From contig NC_054391.1 of the NCBI RefSeq assembly GCF_001625195.1, positions 3,131,390 through 3,195,389 of the forward strand: DNA of 64,000 nt. The letters are read 5' to 3'. Shown piece after piece: positions 1 through 11,949 of the stretch (position 1 is the first letter of the stretch; each line of letters begins with the position of its first letter). The notes under the pieces were generated by a model, which saw only the letters and a program-made list of their open reading frames with translations, did not search any database and was not told the origin of the DNA. Origin of the DNA: Drechmeria coniospora. Lineage: Eukaryota > Ascomycota > Sordariomycetes > Hypocreales > Ophiocordycipitaceae. The translations under genes and the position numbers were made by a program.

Positions 1-442
1 GCGCCCGTGGTGCCAGTGATTCCGTCCGCTTCGATGAACGGCAGGCCACGCAAGCCTCTCGGACACACGCCGAAGCTGGACGCCCCCTTCCCGCCTCCCC
101 CCTTGCTCCCTGTCGCGTACCCGATAGACTGTGCGTCACATAAGAGTGTATCCTGGATTGTTGGCAGCCTGCAGGCGACGCCGAAGGAGGAAAGAGATCA
201 AAAACTGGCCCGTCCCACCGCAGCCTCGTGTGCATGTACTTGCTCCGTCTGCATTTGGCAGCGCCAACTCGCACGTTCTCCGTGCTCGCCCTCGTATTCA
301 TGAGTGGTGAACCGATACACGGGGGGAGGGGGGGGGGCGTGCTGGTACTCTTACGCCGACGGGAGGGGGGGCCGACGTGCGGCGTCGGCGTGTTGCACGA
401 CGGGCCTGTGGAACTGTACGCGTACTCGTCACCTGCTGCTCG

Positions 443-497
443 CCATGGATGGGTGGATGGATGGATGAATGGATGGATGGATGAATGAATGAATGAT
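443..497. repeat. GGAT/GAAT tetranucleotide microsatellite
   Basis: The sequence reads as repeated GGAT units passing into GAAT units. It is a simple microsatellite in non-coding DNA and a likely site of length variation between strains. Confidence 0.9.
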
Positions 498-525
498 GAA
501 TGCCTTGGGTAGGCCATGCAGCTCT

Positions 526-551
526 CCCCCCCCCCCCCCCCCCCCCCCCCC
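526..551. repeat. 26-base poly-C tract
   Basis: An uninterrupted run of 26 C on the plus strand. A homopolymer this long is a candidate for slippage, for G-quadruplex or i-motif structure, and for assembly error. Confidence 0.9.
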
Positions 552-3507
552 GGCATGCAGCCTCCCCCCTGCTGTCGTCGTTGCCTCCGCCTTGGTCGTA
601 TACAACCATACAGTTGCAAATGGGTCTTGGCCGTATCGGCATCGGTATCGGCTTCGGTTGTTGCGTCTGTGACTGCATCTGCTCTTCGAGGGGGGACGGA
701 TACGGCGACCGAGTTGACAGTGTGCGAGTGGCCACGTTGCGCCATATGCCTTGAAAACTGAAGCTGGCAATGGGCTCCAGAGGAAGCAAACAACGGAGGA
801 AGGGACGGGTGAGCGGCGGCTGCCTGCGCCGGAGGCGAGGTGTGTGCCTCGACTCGAGGTGTTTGCATGGATAAAGTATTACTGCACTGGGGTTAGTATT
901 CGTGCAAGTGTACAACTATTATTCCGAACTCGAAGTACATGTACATCGGACATGATATATGCCAGTACTCCGTAGGTGCACTCCGTAGGGAGCAAGTACG
1001 GCACACTATCAACACCTTGTACAGACATGCCAACAATACTCCGCACTGCGTACTCTGTACAGCAATACTCCGTACTGTAGTGGTGTAGTCGCCAAGAATG
1101 CATGCTATTAATACATGTTAATAATACACCGTGCATGCTAATAATACATTCACACTGTCAGGCAAGTACCAGTGCCAGTACACCAACACATGAATACAGA
1201 TCAATACACCATACGGGTAGATGAATGCGTATTTTCATACATATTCGCACATGCACACACACTTACATGCAACCGTTGCTTCAAGCACAGTTACACGCAT
1301 GTAGGCATACGTACACTTGAGGGCACGTGTGCCCTCGTATCGACCTACCAGCCTGTGGTCCGTACGCAGACGAAACAACAGGAAGCATCATGTGTTTTGC
1401 GTGGAGAAGAGGGTGGCGAGAACACGTCACAGCTGGGCGTCCAACGACGGGCGCACTGTTCACGACCAGCCAGCGTGCCTGCCAGCCAGCAAGCCAGCCA
1501 GGTCGTTGCGTTGCGTTGGTTGCGTTGCATCTTTGCCGCAGGAGTGTCAAGTCCCGAAGCGCGCGCGCATCAGCCAACCGCATGGAAGTCGAGTAAGCCA
1601 TCAGACCCAAACCCCCCCCTTCCCCTCCCCTCCCCTCTCACCCTCTCACCCCCCCCCTTCCCTAGCCATACGCTATACGGTTGCTGAAAAGAATAACATC
1701 GGGAATTTACGCGTGCCCTGTGCGTCCTCCCATTCAGGTTCCACGTTCCCATCACAAGCCCAACGAGGTGCACAACGCGCGGGCGGGCCCCGGCCTGCTT
1801 CAGATGAGTTAATTCCGGCCCTCCTGCACGTCGTGGCCGCGTCATGAGCACATTGTCGGACGACCAACCACGGGTTCCTGGAACGGGGGCCGGAATGAAG
1901 CACGTTGTACTGCCGGTTGCTTGCCGGTCGCTCGACGCGCTCCCCTCGAGTATCTGATGTTGGTTTGGCTTCACGGGCGAATTATCATCCCCTCCGTTTG
2001 GAAATTCAACGCGTTGCGTACTACGTGCGAGAGGAAGGATGGCGCGCAAACTGCCTTGAAACCCGTGCGTGATCCTCTTCCGAGACGACGAATGTTAGGA
2101 TGGATGCACAGTCCTGGCGACCAGCACGAAACCAAACGCCGAGGGGCCCAGACCGGTGACGGTTCCGACTCCGTTTGACAAAAGTTCCGTGGCACACCAG
2201 TCAGCGACGACTTCATTACGCGTCGTCGTCCGGGGACAAGAACAGATAAACCAGGGGGGGCGTCGCGTGTACCGCCGTTGGCGATACCTGGTCTTAGTCA
2301 CGGTTGGACGGAACATCATCCATAACTCGTCCGTTTCTTGGCTACGCACGGAGCATGATGATAAGATTACAATTGCTATTATACCGTCACCGCACGCCGT
2401 TGGCCGACTGGGCCGTCCTCAACCGTATTTGTAAAGTTTCCGCCAAGCTTTGTGCCACAATGCTTGGCACGGCTCGAGCCGATGCCCACGATGGATGAAT
2501 CTCAACTGTCTCGCTTGCTTCCCGGCACAATGGCTGCCACCACAAGCGGGTGCACTTGTTGACATCGGATACCTAGGATGCCGTGCACAGCCTAGCCTTG
2601 ACGGCACATCTCCTCTGCCGAAACCATCCATGGATACGGCGAAAGAGAGCAACATCTCCCCTCGTTCTCACCGTCGAGCATCGCCGTCCAGAGGCGCCAT
2701 GGCCAAAAAGTCAGCCAGATGCGGCAGCGAGCACGCAGTTGCGCGTACAACCTACCCCGCCCGAGCTGCTCCTCAGACCGAGTGCGCAGATGCATGACAG
2801 GGGGGGGGGTGCTGCCACTTGGGCAAACAGTATGCTACAGGTACGTCGGCCAGAGCATGCACTTCCCAAGGGCAACGCAGGAAACGTCCATGATGCGGCA
2901 CGGATACATATACATGCATGATCGCCCAGCCTGCCATTGGCCTCTTGTCGCCCAATTCTCGGCCACCCAGCCGTAAAAAGGGTCGACGTGAACCCCTCCC
3001 GCCCCTCCCGCCGTGTCGTCGACGCTGGTCAGCGAGAAAGACGAGCAGAAGCCGACGGACGACGGCCGCTCGCCGGCTTCTCGAACCAAGACGGTCGCGC
3101 CATCTTCTCGCCCCCGGTAGCTTCATCGCCGCCGTCCGAGGGCTGAAGGCAACGCCCACGACGAACGTGCCTCCGTCTTCACCATCCCCGGCCTTGCTTA
3201 TGCCGCGGAATGCCTGCCTGCCGGCCTGCTGCACGCCTGCCTGCCTGTTTCGCGACGCCGGCGCGGCAGGTGGCCTGAAGCGCTGCAGAGTCATGGCTCG
3301 CCGTCGCGCGCCAAGACTGTCCGTCCGACTTGGCAGACGCAATCCGGAAAGGTCCATCGGGTTGGGCGACGGGCGACGCGTCGTGCTTGCGCGGGCTCGT
3401 ACCCGCGCGCGCCTTGTGCTCTCGGTCCTTGGCCTGCGCCGTGCGACCCGGCTCCCTTCAGGTCCGGCCGCCGCTGCGTCGTTTCCTCCCCCACTTCCTC
3501 CTCCTCC

Positions 3508-5304
3508 TCAGAGCGTGTACCTGTACCGCGGGCTGTCGTCGCCGAGTTCCATCAGCTCCTCCTCCTCCATCCGCCGATGCTTGTCGCTCATCTCTCCGCT
3601 CTCGCGCTTCTTGTTGGCACGCGAGTACCAGAGCCACATGAATGCGTACGTGCAGGTGCCCATGGCGACCATGGCGAGCGTGACGGCGTGTCCGCGCACG
3701 TACCTGGGCTTGTCTCCCTTTGGGCTGCGTCCAAGGTCCGCGTCAGTTGCCGACCGACGGCCGAGGAGGGGGGGGGGGACGAGGGATCGGGAGCGCTGAC
3801 TAGATAAAGGCCGACATGATGCCCGACATGTTGCCGACGGTGAGCTGCAGACCCGTCGCCGTCGCTCGTTTGCCGTATCTCGGCGAGTTGTTGGGCAGCT
3901 ATCGACGGTCAACGTCGGCTCGCGCACCACCATTCATTACCCGACGCACGTCGGGCGCGGTGGCGGGAACTCACCCAAGCGAGGGGCAGGCCGACGACGA
4001 CGTACAGGCCGCCGGCGACGAGGAAGCACGCAAAGTAATGGACGGCCGAGGCCGAGTCCGAGAGCAGAATGGCGTAGCCGAGGGTGCTGACGGCCCCGAA
4101 GGCGACGCAGAAGACGCCGCGCCTCTGCAGCCGGTCCGAGGCAAAGGCCGTCGCCATGTAGGAGGCGGCGCCGAAGAAGTAGCACGGCACCGTGAGGAGC
4201 TGGACTTGGGGCGCCGTCCACTTCCCCAGGCCGTCGATGATGGTGGGCAGAAAGGTGGAAAAGCCTGGCGGGTGTCAGCCTCGGCTCCGACGGCTCGGCC
4301 CCGGGCGGCAGGGCGAGAGCATCGGCTCACCGTAGAGCATGGTGTCGACGCCGAACTGGGCGACGCAAAAGGCCCAGACCTTCCAGTCGACAAAGGCCTT
4401 GCGCATGTCGTCGCGGCCAAACTGCTCGCTCGACTTGGTGTGGCCGTACTCCCTCCCGCGGCGGCGCTCCATCAAGGCCTTTTCGTCCTCGGACAGGAAG
4501 TAGGCCGTCGGGGCGTCGTTGGGCAGCGCAAAGTACGTCACGACGCCGAGGACGACGCTCGGCAGGCCCTCGACGATGAGGATCCAGCGCCAGCCGGCGA
4601 GCCCCCGCAGGCCGGCCATGTGGCCGATGCCGTAGGCGAGGAGGCCGCCCAGGGCGCCGGCGACGGCGGCGCTGACGAAGAGGTAGCCGACGCGCAGCGC
4701 GAGCTCGTTCTTGGTGTAGAAAAAGGTCAGGTAGAGGGTGAGGCCGGGGAAGAGGCCGGCCTCGACGACGCCGAGCAGAAGCCGGCAGGCGACGAGGCCG
4801 GCGTACGACTGGACGAGCCCGGTGAGGGTGGCGATGACGCCCCAGGCGACGGCGATGAAGGCGATCCAGCGGCGCGGGGTGAAGCGCTTGAGGACGAGGT
4901 TCGACGGCACCTCGAAGGCGAGGTAGGTGACGAAGAGGATCGACACGGCCACCTGGAACTGCGTCGACGACAGGCCGAGGTCGGCCTCGAGCCCGTACAG
5001 GCGCGCGTTGCCGATGTTGACGCTGGAGGAGGCGGTCAGCGGAGGGCACCGTCGTCCGGGATCCCTCGCGGCCCTACCGGTCGAGGAAGCTGAACAGGTA
5101 GAGGCCCATGACGAGCGGGATGATGTGAAGGTCTAGCTTGCGGACGAGCCGCCTCTCCTCGACGGTAGAGTCCTCTGCCGTCGTCGTCGGCCGGCTTCCG
5201 CCAGAGGGCGCCGTCTCGGTCACGGCCCCATCGGCCATCGGTGGCCGGTCGCTCGGGCTGCACCCGTCGACGTCGACGTACAGGTCGAGCTTCTTGTCCG
5301 TCAT
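3508..5304 (-). CDS. MFS permease, Dal5/allantoate permease (ACS) family
   Basis: Predicted plasma-membrane transporter of the anion:cation symporter family, which takes up organic anions such as allantoate, nicotinate or pantothenate; the substrate cannot be told from sequence. Five exons (5304-5078, 5022-4331, 4264-3975, 3898-3801, 3724-3508) join in frame to 507 aa, the usual family length. Exon 1 is a hydrophilic N-terminus leading into LDLHIIPLVMGLYLFSFLDR, the family's first membrane-segment motif, and exon 2 starts with the conserved VNIGNARLYGLE. Further family marks are FEVPSNLVLKRF, the RLLLGVVEAGLFPG segment and GWRWILIVEG. The intron after 3801 starts GTCAGC, a weaker donor, but the join restores a sensible frame (IYPKGDKPRYVRGH). 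The C-terminal tail is charged and ends RYRYTL. The start is the first ATG of the open frame. I am sure of the family, not of the substrate. Confidence 0.93.
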
Positions 5305-7641
5305 TTCAGCTTCAGGCGAGGCACGGCCGAGTCAGTCACACACATGGGGATCCGAATTCTCGTCGGCACAGGCGGCTACCGTCGACGATGCGTCACCGTC
5401 CTTTGGCCTTGATGTCGTAGGATCGAGCGGCGGCCATGACGGACGACGGATCGGCTTGACAAATGGGGAGGCGAGCTCGTGAAAAGATTGATCCCTGACA
5501 TGATCGATCGGCCGCGACCCACGCGGCGACGGTGCGGCGCGGTGGAGAAGGAGGACAAGGTGCAAATGGCCCCGAGGACCAGTCAACGTGCTGCCTCTCT
5601 CGGCCGATGGTGGTGGTCAACCGTATCCGTCGGGGAATGCGACTCGATGCAGAGAGCCAGTGGTGATTGAGACGAAGGAAGCGTCTGCCTCGCAGGCCAG
5701 CATCCAATGCGAATCCTGAACACTGTGTATTATCTCTGCATACCACTGTAACACTCGGGTTTTTGGAGGGCATGGGCACAGTGTTACTCCGTACGAAAAG
5801 CATGTGTACATGTACATGTACATGCGCAAGATCATGGACACGCTTCGTGACAAGTAAGCTACTTCAAGTGGTCGTGCGGGTAATGCCACAAGCAAGTACC
5901 TGTTCGTACCTGCACCACTTGTACAGTATAGCACATGTACAGTATAGCACATGTACAGTATAGCACATGTACAGTATAGCACAGTACAGTATAGCACATG
6001 TACAGTATAGCACATGCACAGTATAGCACATGCACAGTACAGCAAATGTTCAGTGCAGGACATGTACAGTACCTGCGCTCTGCACCGTAATTACCGAGGA
6101 GAATGACTTGGGATTGGATGCTCCTGGCAATCGCTGACGTCTCTTGCCAACACTGTACTGTACTTGCTTGTACAAATAGTGCAAGTGCTGTACGTATGTA
6201 CTAATACCCTGTATGTACGGAGTACCTAGAGTCTCACCCACTTATGATTGTCCAGGTGCTACAGTACACGCTCCGTGTAGAGTACGCATAAGGGTACTCC
6301 GTACTTGCATCAAGGTTTGTGCAGTGTACTGTACGTGTACGCGTGTAAATGCTTGTTGGACGCGACGATATACAATGCGCTCGTAGAGGTGTAGTGTAAA
6401 AGTACCTAGTATACGCGAAGCGAGTACAGATATTATGCGTGCAAATTATCCATGAATTTCAAGCACTATGCGGAGTCTACTGTAGTGAAGACGGTCAGTA
6501 GGTGCAGGGATTACTACTTGTACTTGAAGTGTACAAGTAAGTACTTATTAATGCTTGAGCACCAGTAATTACAACTACAGTGCCCTCGTACAAGTAAGTA
6601 ATACAGGGTAATTAGGTGCAAGTACTCCGTAAACATGCTAATTAATACCTTGGCACAGCACCCCGTAAGTATTTACTCCGTGCATACGGAGTACATTTAA
6701 GTATCCAGTAGGGTAGGTGTCCTCCCTCCTAGGTACTCTGTCTGGAGTAAAACTACTGTACGGAGTACAACTATTACAGTACGGAGTACAACTACTGTAC
6801 GGAGCACAACTACTGTACGGAGTATAGAGTACAGAAGGTGCAGTCAGAGCCAGTGTTGCCCAAGGTACTCGTACATTTGCATGTCGAGAGTACTGTACCA
6901 GTCCATGTATCAAAGTGACGAGGGTGCAAGTCCTTGCACAGTACGGCCGGAGTACAAGTACGGATGTGCTGATGCACCAAGGAATTAGGGGTCAAGTACG
7001 GAGTACTTACTGTACTTACTCCGTACTGTGCTTAAGTAAGTACATCCTACTCCGTAAGCGTATTACTTGCAACTACGCCGACTAAACTCCGCACACCGTT
7101 AGCATTACTTTTGTCACCCTCGTTTTGCTTTTCTCATTTCATTTGACCCCATCATTCTACAGTACCATGTGGCCGAGCAAACGTCGGCGTCTTCCGCTCG
7201 TCCACCTAGCTGTACCTGCACGCCATTTAGCTGTGCTTGCACGTACCCCAAAGTCGTCGCCAAAAGCAACGCCGTCTCTGCAGTTCATGCCGCTACGGCC
7301 ATCCTGCGGCCATCGGCCAGCATCCCTCGGCGGCCCCGCCATTCTCGAGCTCGAGTCAATGTCCAGTGCGCAGTCCTCTCTCGACGGGAAGCGAGACGGG
7401 GTCAAGGGATAAATTCGTATTATATAGGCGTTCGCAAATGGAAGAGCGTGTGCTATATACAATCAAGGAGTAGGAACCCTGCCGTCCCGCGTCGCCGGCT
7501 CCTGCTGGAGGAGCCCGCGCCAGGGTATTAGTATTCTTTCTAGCCACCCAGGCGGCTTCCACCGTCGACGGGCCACCTTTCATCGCCAACCGTCGTCGAC
7601 GGCCCTCCGCTCGCACGCTCGAACCCCCCCTCGCCCCCTCG
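5305..7641. other. Intergenic GTAC-word island with a 16-base tandem repeat
   Basis: No gene seen. From about 5780 to 7080 the DNA is packed with short palindromic words such as TACTCCGTA, TACGGAGTA and AAGTACTTGCA. It includes a clear 16-base tandem repeat at 5926-6045. The flanks (5305-5780 and 7080-7641) look like ordinary intergenic or untranslated sequence. Confidence 0.6.
5926..6045. repeat. 16-base tandem repeat (GTACAGTATAGCACAT)n
   Basis: About seven to eight head-to-tail copies of GTACAGTATAGCACAT with a few substitutions and one shortened unit. The unit carries the GTAC word that dominates the surrounding island, so it may have grown locally from it. Confidence 0.9.
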
Positions 7642-9108
7642 TCACCGGTAGTTTTGCGTCGGCATCTCGTAGACGGGGCCGCTCTGGTGGCTCATGACGG
7701 CGTGGCTGTCGATCTCGGCCGCGTTCGCGTTGTGCCACCGCTCGGCCGCGGCGTTGTCGCTGCCCAGCTCGGCCGTGCCAGCCGCCGCCCCGGCCGCCCC
7801 GGCGTCGCTGGCGAGCTCGGCCGTGCCCGCCGCCGCCCGGTCGCTGCTCAGCTCGGCCGTGTTCATGGTCACGGGGCTCACGACGGACGAGTCGCCGGGC
7901 GTCGGGTGGCGCGGCAGGGAATCCTCGGGCCCGAGGCTCTGCCCCGTCTTCTGCGGCGACAGGTCGGGCTTGGCGTAGCCGGCGCGGCCGTCGGCCAGGG
8001 CGGTGCCGCGGTAGCCCTCGGCCATGTTTCCGGACCCGACGGGGCTGCGCGAGGGGGAGAGGTAGGCGCCGGCGGGCGAGGCCTCGGACATGGCCGCCGC
8101 GCCGGCGGCGCTCGAGGGTCCGACGGGCACCTCGGAGGCGCCCATGAAGTCGTCGTGGTCCGGCTTCGGCTTGCGCCGCCGCCGGAGGCAGAGGAAGACG
8201 ACGAAGGCGATGATGGCGATGCCGCCGAGGGCGGCGCCGACGCCGATGCCTGCCTTGGCGCCCGTCGACAGGCCGCCGCCACTGTCGTCGCCGCTGGGCG
8301 TGCCGGACGAGGTTGCCGTGCTGAGCACGCCCGTGGCCACCCTCGTCGAGGTGACGACCAGCGTGCTCGTGACGGTGACGGTCGTCTTGGCGTTGGCCTG
8401 CTCCGTCTCGGTGAGCATCGAGGTGGAGGTGGTGACCTCCGTCTTGGTGGAGAAGACGGTGTTGACGACGTTGCTGGTGACGGTGGTGGCGCCGGCGGCA
8501 CCTCCGACCGTCACGGTGACGACCCTGGTGATGGTGGCACGCTTAAAGAGCCTGGCGCGCGGCTGCGGCCTCCTCCCTGCCGCCGTCGTCGTCGAGGCGG
8601 CCGTCGGAGCCTCGGCAGGCGGGTCGGCGGTTCGCGGGGCGATGTCTCCGTCGATTCCTCGCCTGCGCTTGCGCTTGTCGACCCATTGCGTCGACGTCTC
8701 GTACAGCGTCTTGGTCGCCGTCGCCTGGTCGCTGCTGGTGACGGTCGTGGTGCCGAAGACGGTCGACGTGACGAGGATGTTGGTCGTGATGGTGGTGAAG
8801 GTGGTGGAGAAGACGGTGATGGTGCTGACGGACGAGTCGGTGACGGTCGACGTGACGGTGACGGTCGTGTCGCCGCCGGGCGAGGCCGCGGCCGAGCTCG
8901 ACGATGCCACCGCCGCCGAGGAGCTGCTGGCGACGGCCAACGAGGACGTGGCCGTGGCGACGACGACGACGGTCGACACCCTCGACGCCGCCGGGTTGGC
9001 CGCCTGGCCCCCGGACTGCTCCGGGATTTGATTACCCTGGCGGCGGAAGAAGAGGTTGGCGTCGACGCCGACGACGGCGCAGAGGGCGAGTGCCCACGAC
9101 AGACGCAT
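7642..9108 (-). CDS. Ser/Thr-rich single-pass cell-surface protein (Wsc/Mid2-like layout)
   Basis: Single-exon 488-aa protein. Residues 1-18 form a signal peptide (MRLSWALALCAVVGVDA). About 260 residues of Ser/Thr/Ala/Val-rich extracellular region follow, expected to be heavily O-mannosylated, with a short basic KRKRRR patch near residue 145. One membrane span lies at about 285-308 (GIGVGAALGGIAIIAFVVFLCL), capped by RRRRKPK. The cytoplasmic tail of about 170 residues contains a threefold TAEL-SD motif and ends PVYEMPTQNYR. This layout matches fungal wall-stress sensors (Wsc, Mid2), but I see no Cys-rich WSC domain, so a sensor role is inference. The start is the first ATG and gives the signal peptide directly. 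The opposite strand is also open over most of the gene because of codon bias. Confidence 0.85.
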   Translation of the reverse strand: MRLSWALALCAVVGVDANLFFRRQGNQIPEQSGGQAANPAASRVSTVVVVATATSSLAVASSSSAAVASSSSAAASPGGDTTVTVTSTVTDSSVSTITVFSTTFTTITTNILVTSTVFGTTTVTSSDQATATKTLYETSTQWVDKRKRRRGIDGDIAPRTADPPAEAPTAASTTTAAGRRPQPRARLFKRATITRVVTVTVGGAAGATTVTSNVVNTVFSTKTEVTTSTSMLTETEQANAKTTVTVTSTLVVTSTRVATGVLSTATSSGTPSGDDSGGGLSTGAKAGIGVGAALGGIAIIAFVVFLCLRRRRKPKPDHDDFMGASEVPVGPSSAAGAAAMSEASPAGAYLSPSRSPVGSGNMAEGYRGTALADGRAGYAKPDLSPQKTGQSLGPEDSLPRHPTPGDSSVVSPVTMNTAELSSDRAAAGTAELASDAGAAGAAAGTAELGSDNAAAERWHNANAAEIDSHAVMSHQSGPVYEMPTQNYR

Positions 9109-9609
9109 CTTGACGACGGCGACGACGATGGGCGGCGTTTGTTGGCCGGCGGTGCGAACGAGAAAGGGGAGGCGCCGCTGGGCGATGGCGCCCGAGAAGT
9201 CGTACCAGTCGAGAGAGCAGCGACGGGACGACGAGGTGAGTCACGATGGAAGGGGCCGACCAAGGAATTGGCGGCCGGAGAGTCGAAGGATGAGGAGAAC
9301 AACAAAGAATTGTGAGGATGGAGGGAGACGGAACGAGGCGGTTCAGTGCGGTGCGGTGTGGAAGGGGGGAATAACAAAGCACCCGGCCAGCCGGCCAGTG
9401 GTGAGGACCTAAGGCGCTCATTTTAGCAGCAAGCCTCGTATGTTGTCGCAGGGTCCCGCACACCACACTTACAGGTACCGAGTACATGTATCGGCACGCT
9501 CGTGCGTACTCTGGACTTGGCACGCCTCATCCTGGCGTTGGGGCACGCAAGTACAGGCAACTTACAGACTTGGTAACCGGTACCGGCGCCGGGCACCCAG
9601 CAGCAACCG

Positions 9610-9765
9610 GCACCCAGCACCAGCACCCAGCACCCAGCACCCAGCACCCAGCACCCAGCACCCAGCACCCAGCACCCAGCGCCCAGCACCCAGCGCCCAG
9701 CACCCAGCGCCCAGCACCCCAGCCCCAGCACAAGGCACAACCCAGCACCCAGCGCCCAGCACCAA
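9610..9765. repeat. 7-base minisatellite (GCACCCA)n with GCGCCCA variants
   Basis: Tandem CAGCACC-type units of 7 bases over about 155 bases, with variant units in which CAC becomes CGC towards the right. The frames on both strands stay open because 7 is not a multiple of 3 and the units lack stops; these frames are repeat artefacts, not genes. Confidence 0.93.
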
Positions 9766-11949
9766 GGCATAGCGCTCGCACCGAGCCTGTCGCTACCGTG
9801 GCACCGACGGGCACGACGCAAGTTCCGGCAACGCAACACGGCTCGCCACATGCACCAATGCGGTCGGTTCCTACACTCTCCGGCCGCCGTGGCGGCAGGG
9901 TAGCAGCGGGCGACGACTGAGCGCATCGGGCTCGATGGACCGTTCCGGAGTCCTCGAGGCTCCGCGGCCAAGTGTACGGCGCTGAATTCGGCGCGTCCCC
10001 GGTCGCATGTGCGCGCTCTTACTCGTAGCAGCCAGCTGACCGCCCACGCTCCTACCGACCTTGACCCCTTGCGGCTTAGCAGGGGCTGTGACGTCTCCAT
10101 CTGGCAGCTCCAGTGGGCGTGGCTGAGCCGCTAAAAGGCACCACGACAGTGGCAAAGGGGTGAAAAATAGTGCATGACAGAATGCCTGCCCGCCCACTGT
10201 ACTCAAAACACAACAAGCGCACCTGCGCGGCGAGCGCCCGCAACGAAGGAATTCATCCTGGGTTCTCCCGTCGCACGAGATGCCTCATCGGACGCGTGCA
10301 TGTAAGTATGTATCATGCACATGTACAGTATTCTTCGTGTCGCGCGGTACGCAAGTCGGTGTACTGTATCAATTACTTGGTTGTAGGATCGCGCACGGCC
10401 TTGGCCGGTGATTATCGGGTTGACCAAGTCCGCCTGAGTCCTTAAAATAGTACCTGGCGGGTAATTGCAAGCACTCGTACGGAGAACAGATACGACAACA
10501 TGTTCCCATCGGCCCACCTATGACAACGTCGCATCTCGGTACTTGCGCGCCTGCACATGTACAGCACAGCATGCTTGGCCATGGTTGTGCATCCGCCTCT
10601 ATTATTTTTCTGTCACCCGCGGGCGGCATGATGCTCGTGGCTGGCCTAGTGCTGTACGTGCAAGCATCTGGACATGTTCACTTGCGTGCCTGAGTAAAGT
10701 TGCATGCGTGCTGCAAGTACTTGCAAGTAAGTACCTGTGCATACAACGTAGCCTGAACTTGGCCTCACCGATCGAGTTCATGTACGGAGTACTTGTCGAT
10801 GAGCGGAGTGGCCGACACCACACCACCAGCAGGAGTACTCTGTACCTTTATTTTGATGTATTCCTACACCCACTTGTACATGCAGCAAGCACTGGTAGCC
10901 ACAGCCTCTCCCGAATTCACGTTCCGTGCACAACCCCCCTCCAGGTACTGGCATTCGGCTGGCCCTCGGCCTTGCCATGTGCACACGGCCAGCATACTTA
11001 GACTACATCGAGACGGCCTCGGACAGTCTTGTCGAATCTTCTGTACGAGCAGAGCGCCAGCCAGCCATCGATCCATGGTGATCAAACCAGTCGCAGCAGG
11101 GTGGTGGGTGCCGGCATCCAGATGTCTGTCGGCACCTCCACCTACTTTACTCGTACGTGGACAATCGGCCGATGGAGGAAGACGGCTGGCTCCTCGCCGG
11201 TGCAAACATCCGGGCCGCGGACCGCGCGCTTCATGACGTCGGTGTTGATTTTAGCCATGATGCAAATTGTTCTCGGTCAACCGACGTCGGAATGGTCGCC
11301 GCAACCTCGGCGCGGCGCTAACCTGCAATAAGCACTTTGCCGTGTGTGGGGTGTACGTACTGATGAATGCGCCGTCGTCGACGCCCCGCCCCTGGTGGGT
11401 TGTCTCTGCTGCGTGGCATACCATCAAGGGAGGCACATGAGTGATGATTACTTTGTCGGCATCGCCGGACCGTCGGTACGTTTGTCGAGACAAAATGGCA
11501 ACATCGGACAAGGTGCTGCTCTAGAGGTCTCGGGAGACGGGCTACTCCTTGTCCGCAAAGGGCTCGACGCATTCCGTCGAGATTTATTTTTGGTCCGAGG
11601 CAGCAGCATGTGTGCCGTAGCAGCAACAACACGTAGCAGCAACAGCACGTAGCAGCAACAGCACGGCTCGCCAACCGCATTTGACCACCATTATGCATGC
11701 AATTCTCCCGGCGAGCTGCCCATGTCATCATGAGCCATTTTCAACATTTTCATCCTTGGGGGATGCGAGTGGCGTGAAACGACGTCGAGGACGTTCCCCT
11801 TGTGTTTGATGCCCCGTTTAAAGGAATTGAGCAGGGTTGCATGCCATCGGGCGCGACCAGGTTCATAGTCCATGTGCCACCGATCAGAAAGCTGCAAGTG
11901 TCCCAATTCGACATGGAACTTGCACTCATGGGAAAGATGACGGCGAATG

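Larger units (their letters stand above)
1..3507. other. Gene-free left flank with simple repeats
   Basis: I found no convincing gene here. Open frames exist on both strands, but their translations are Arg/Pro/Ser-rich and low in complexity, typical of chance frames in GC-rich DNA, and none shows a recognisable domain. The stretch holds a GGAT/GAAT tetranucleotide array (about 443-497), a run of 26 C (526-551), a GTAC-word island (about 880-1300) and C-rich or G-rich tracts near 1610-1665 and 2800. A small gene or a non-coding RNA could still be hidden. Confidence 0.5.

Noticed and set aside
2773..3357. 194-codon minus-strand frame near the left end
   Set aside because: Arg-rich low-complexity translation, no domain, and the plus strand is equally open.
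7654..9315. Plus-strand open frame of 553 codons opposite the surface-protein gene
   Set aside because: Antisense shadow of the Ser/Thr-rich gene; Arg/Gly-rich translation without motifs.
9423..10100. Frames rich in GAGCWVLGAG or PSTQHPA repeats
   Set aside because: Translations of the 7-base GCACCCA minisatellite.
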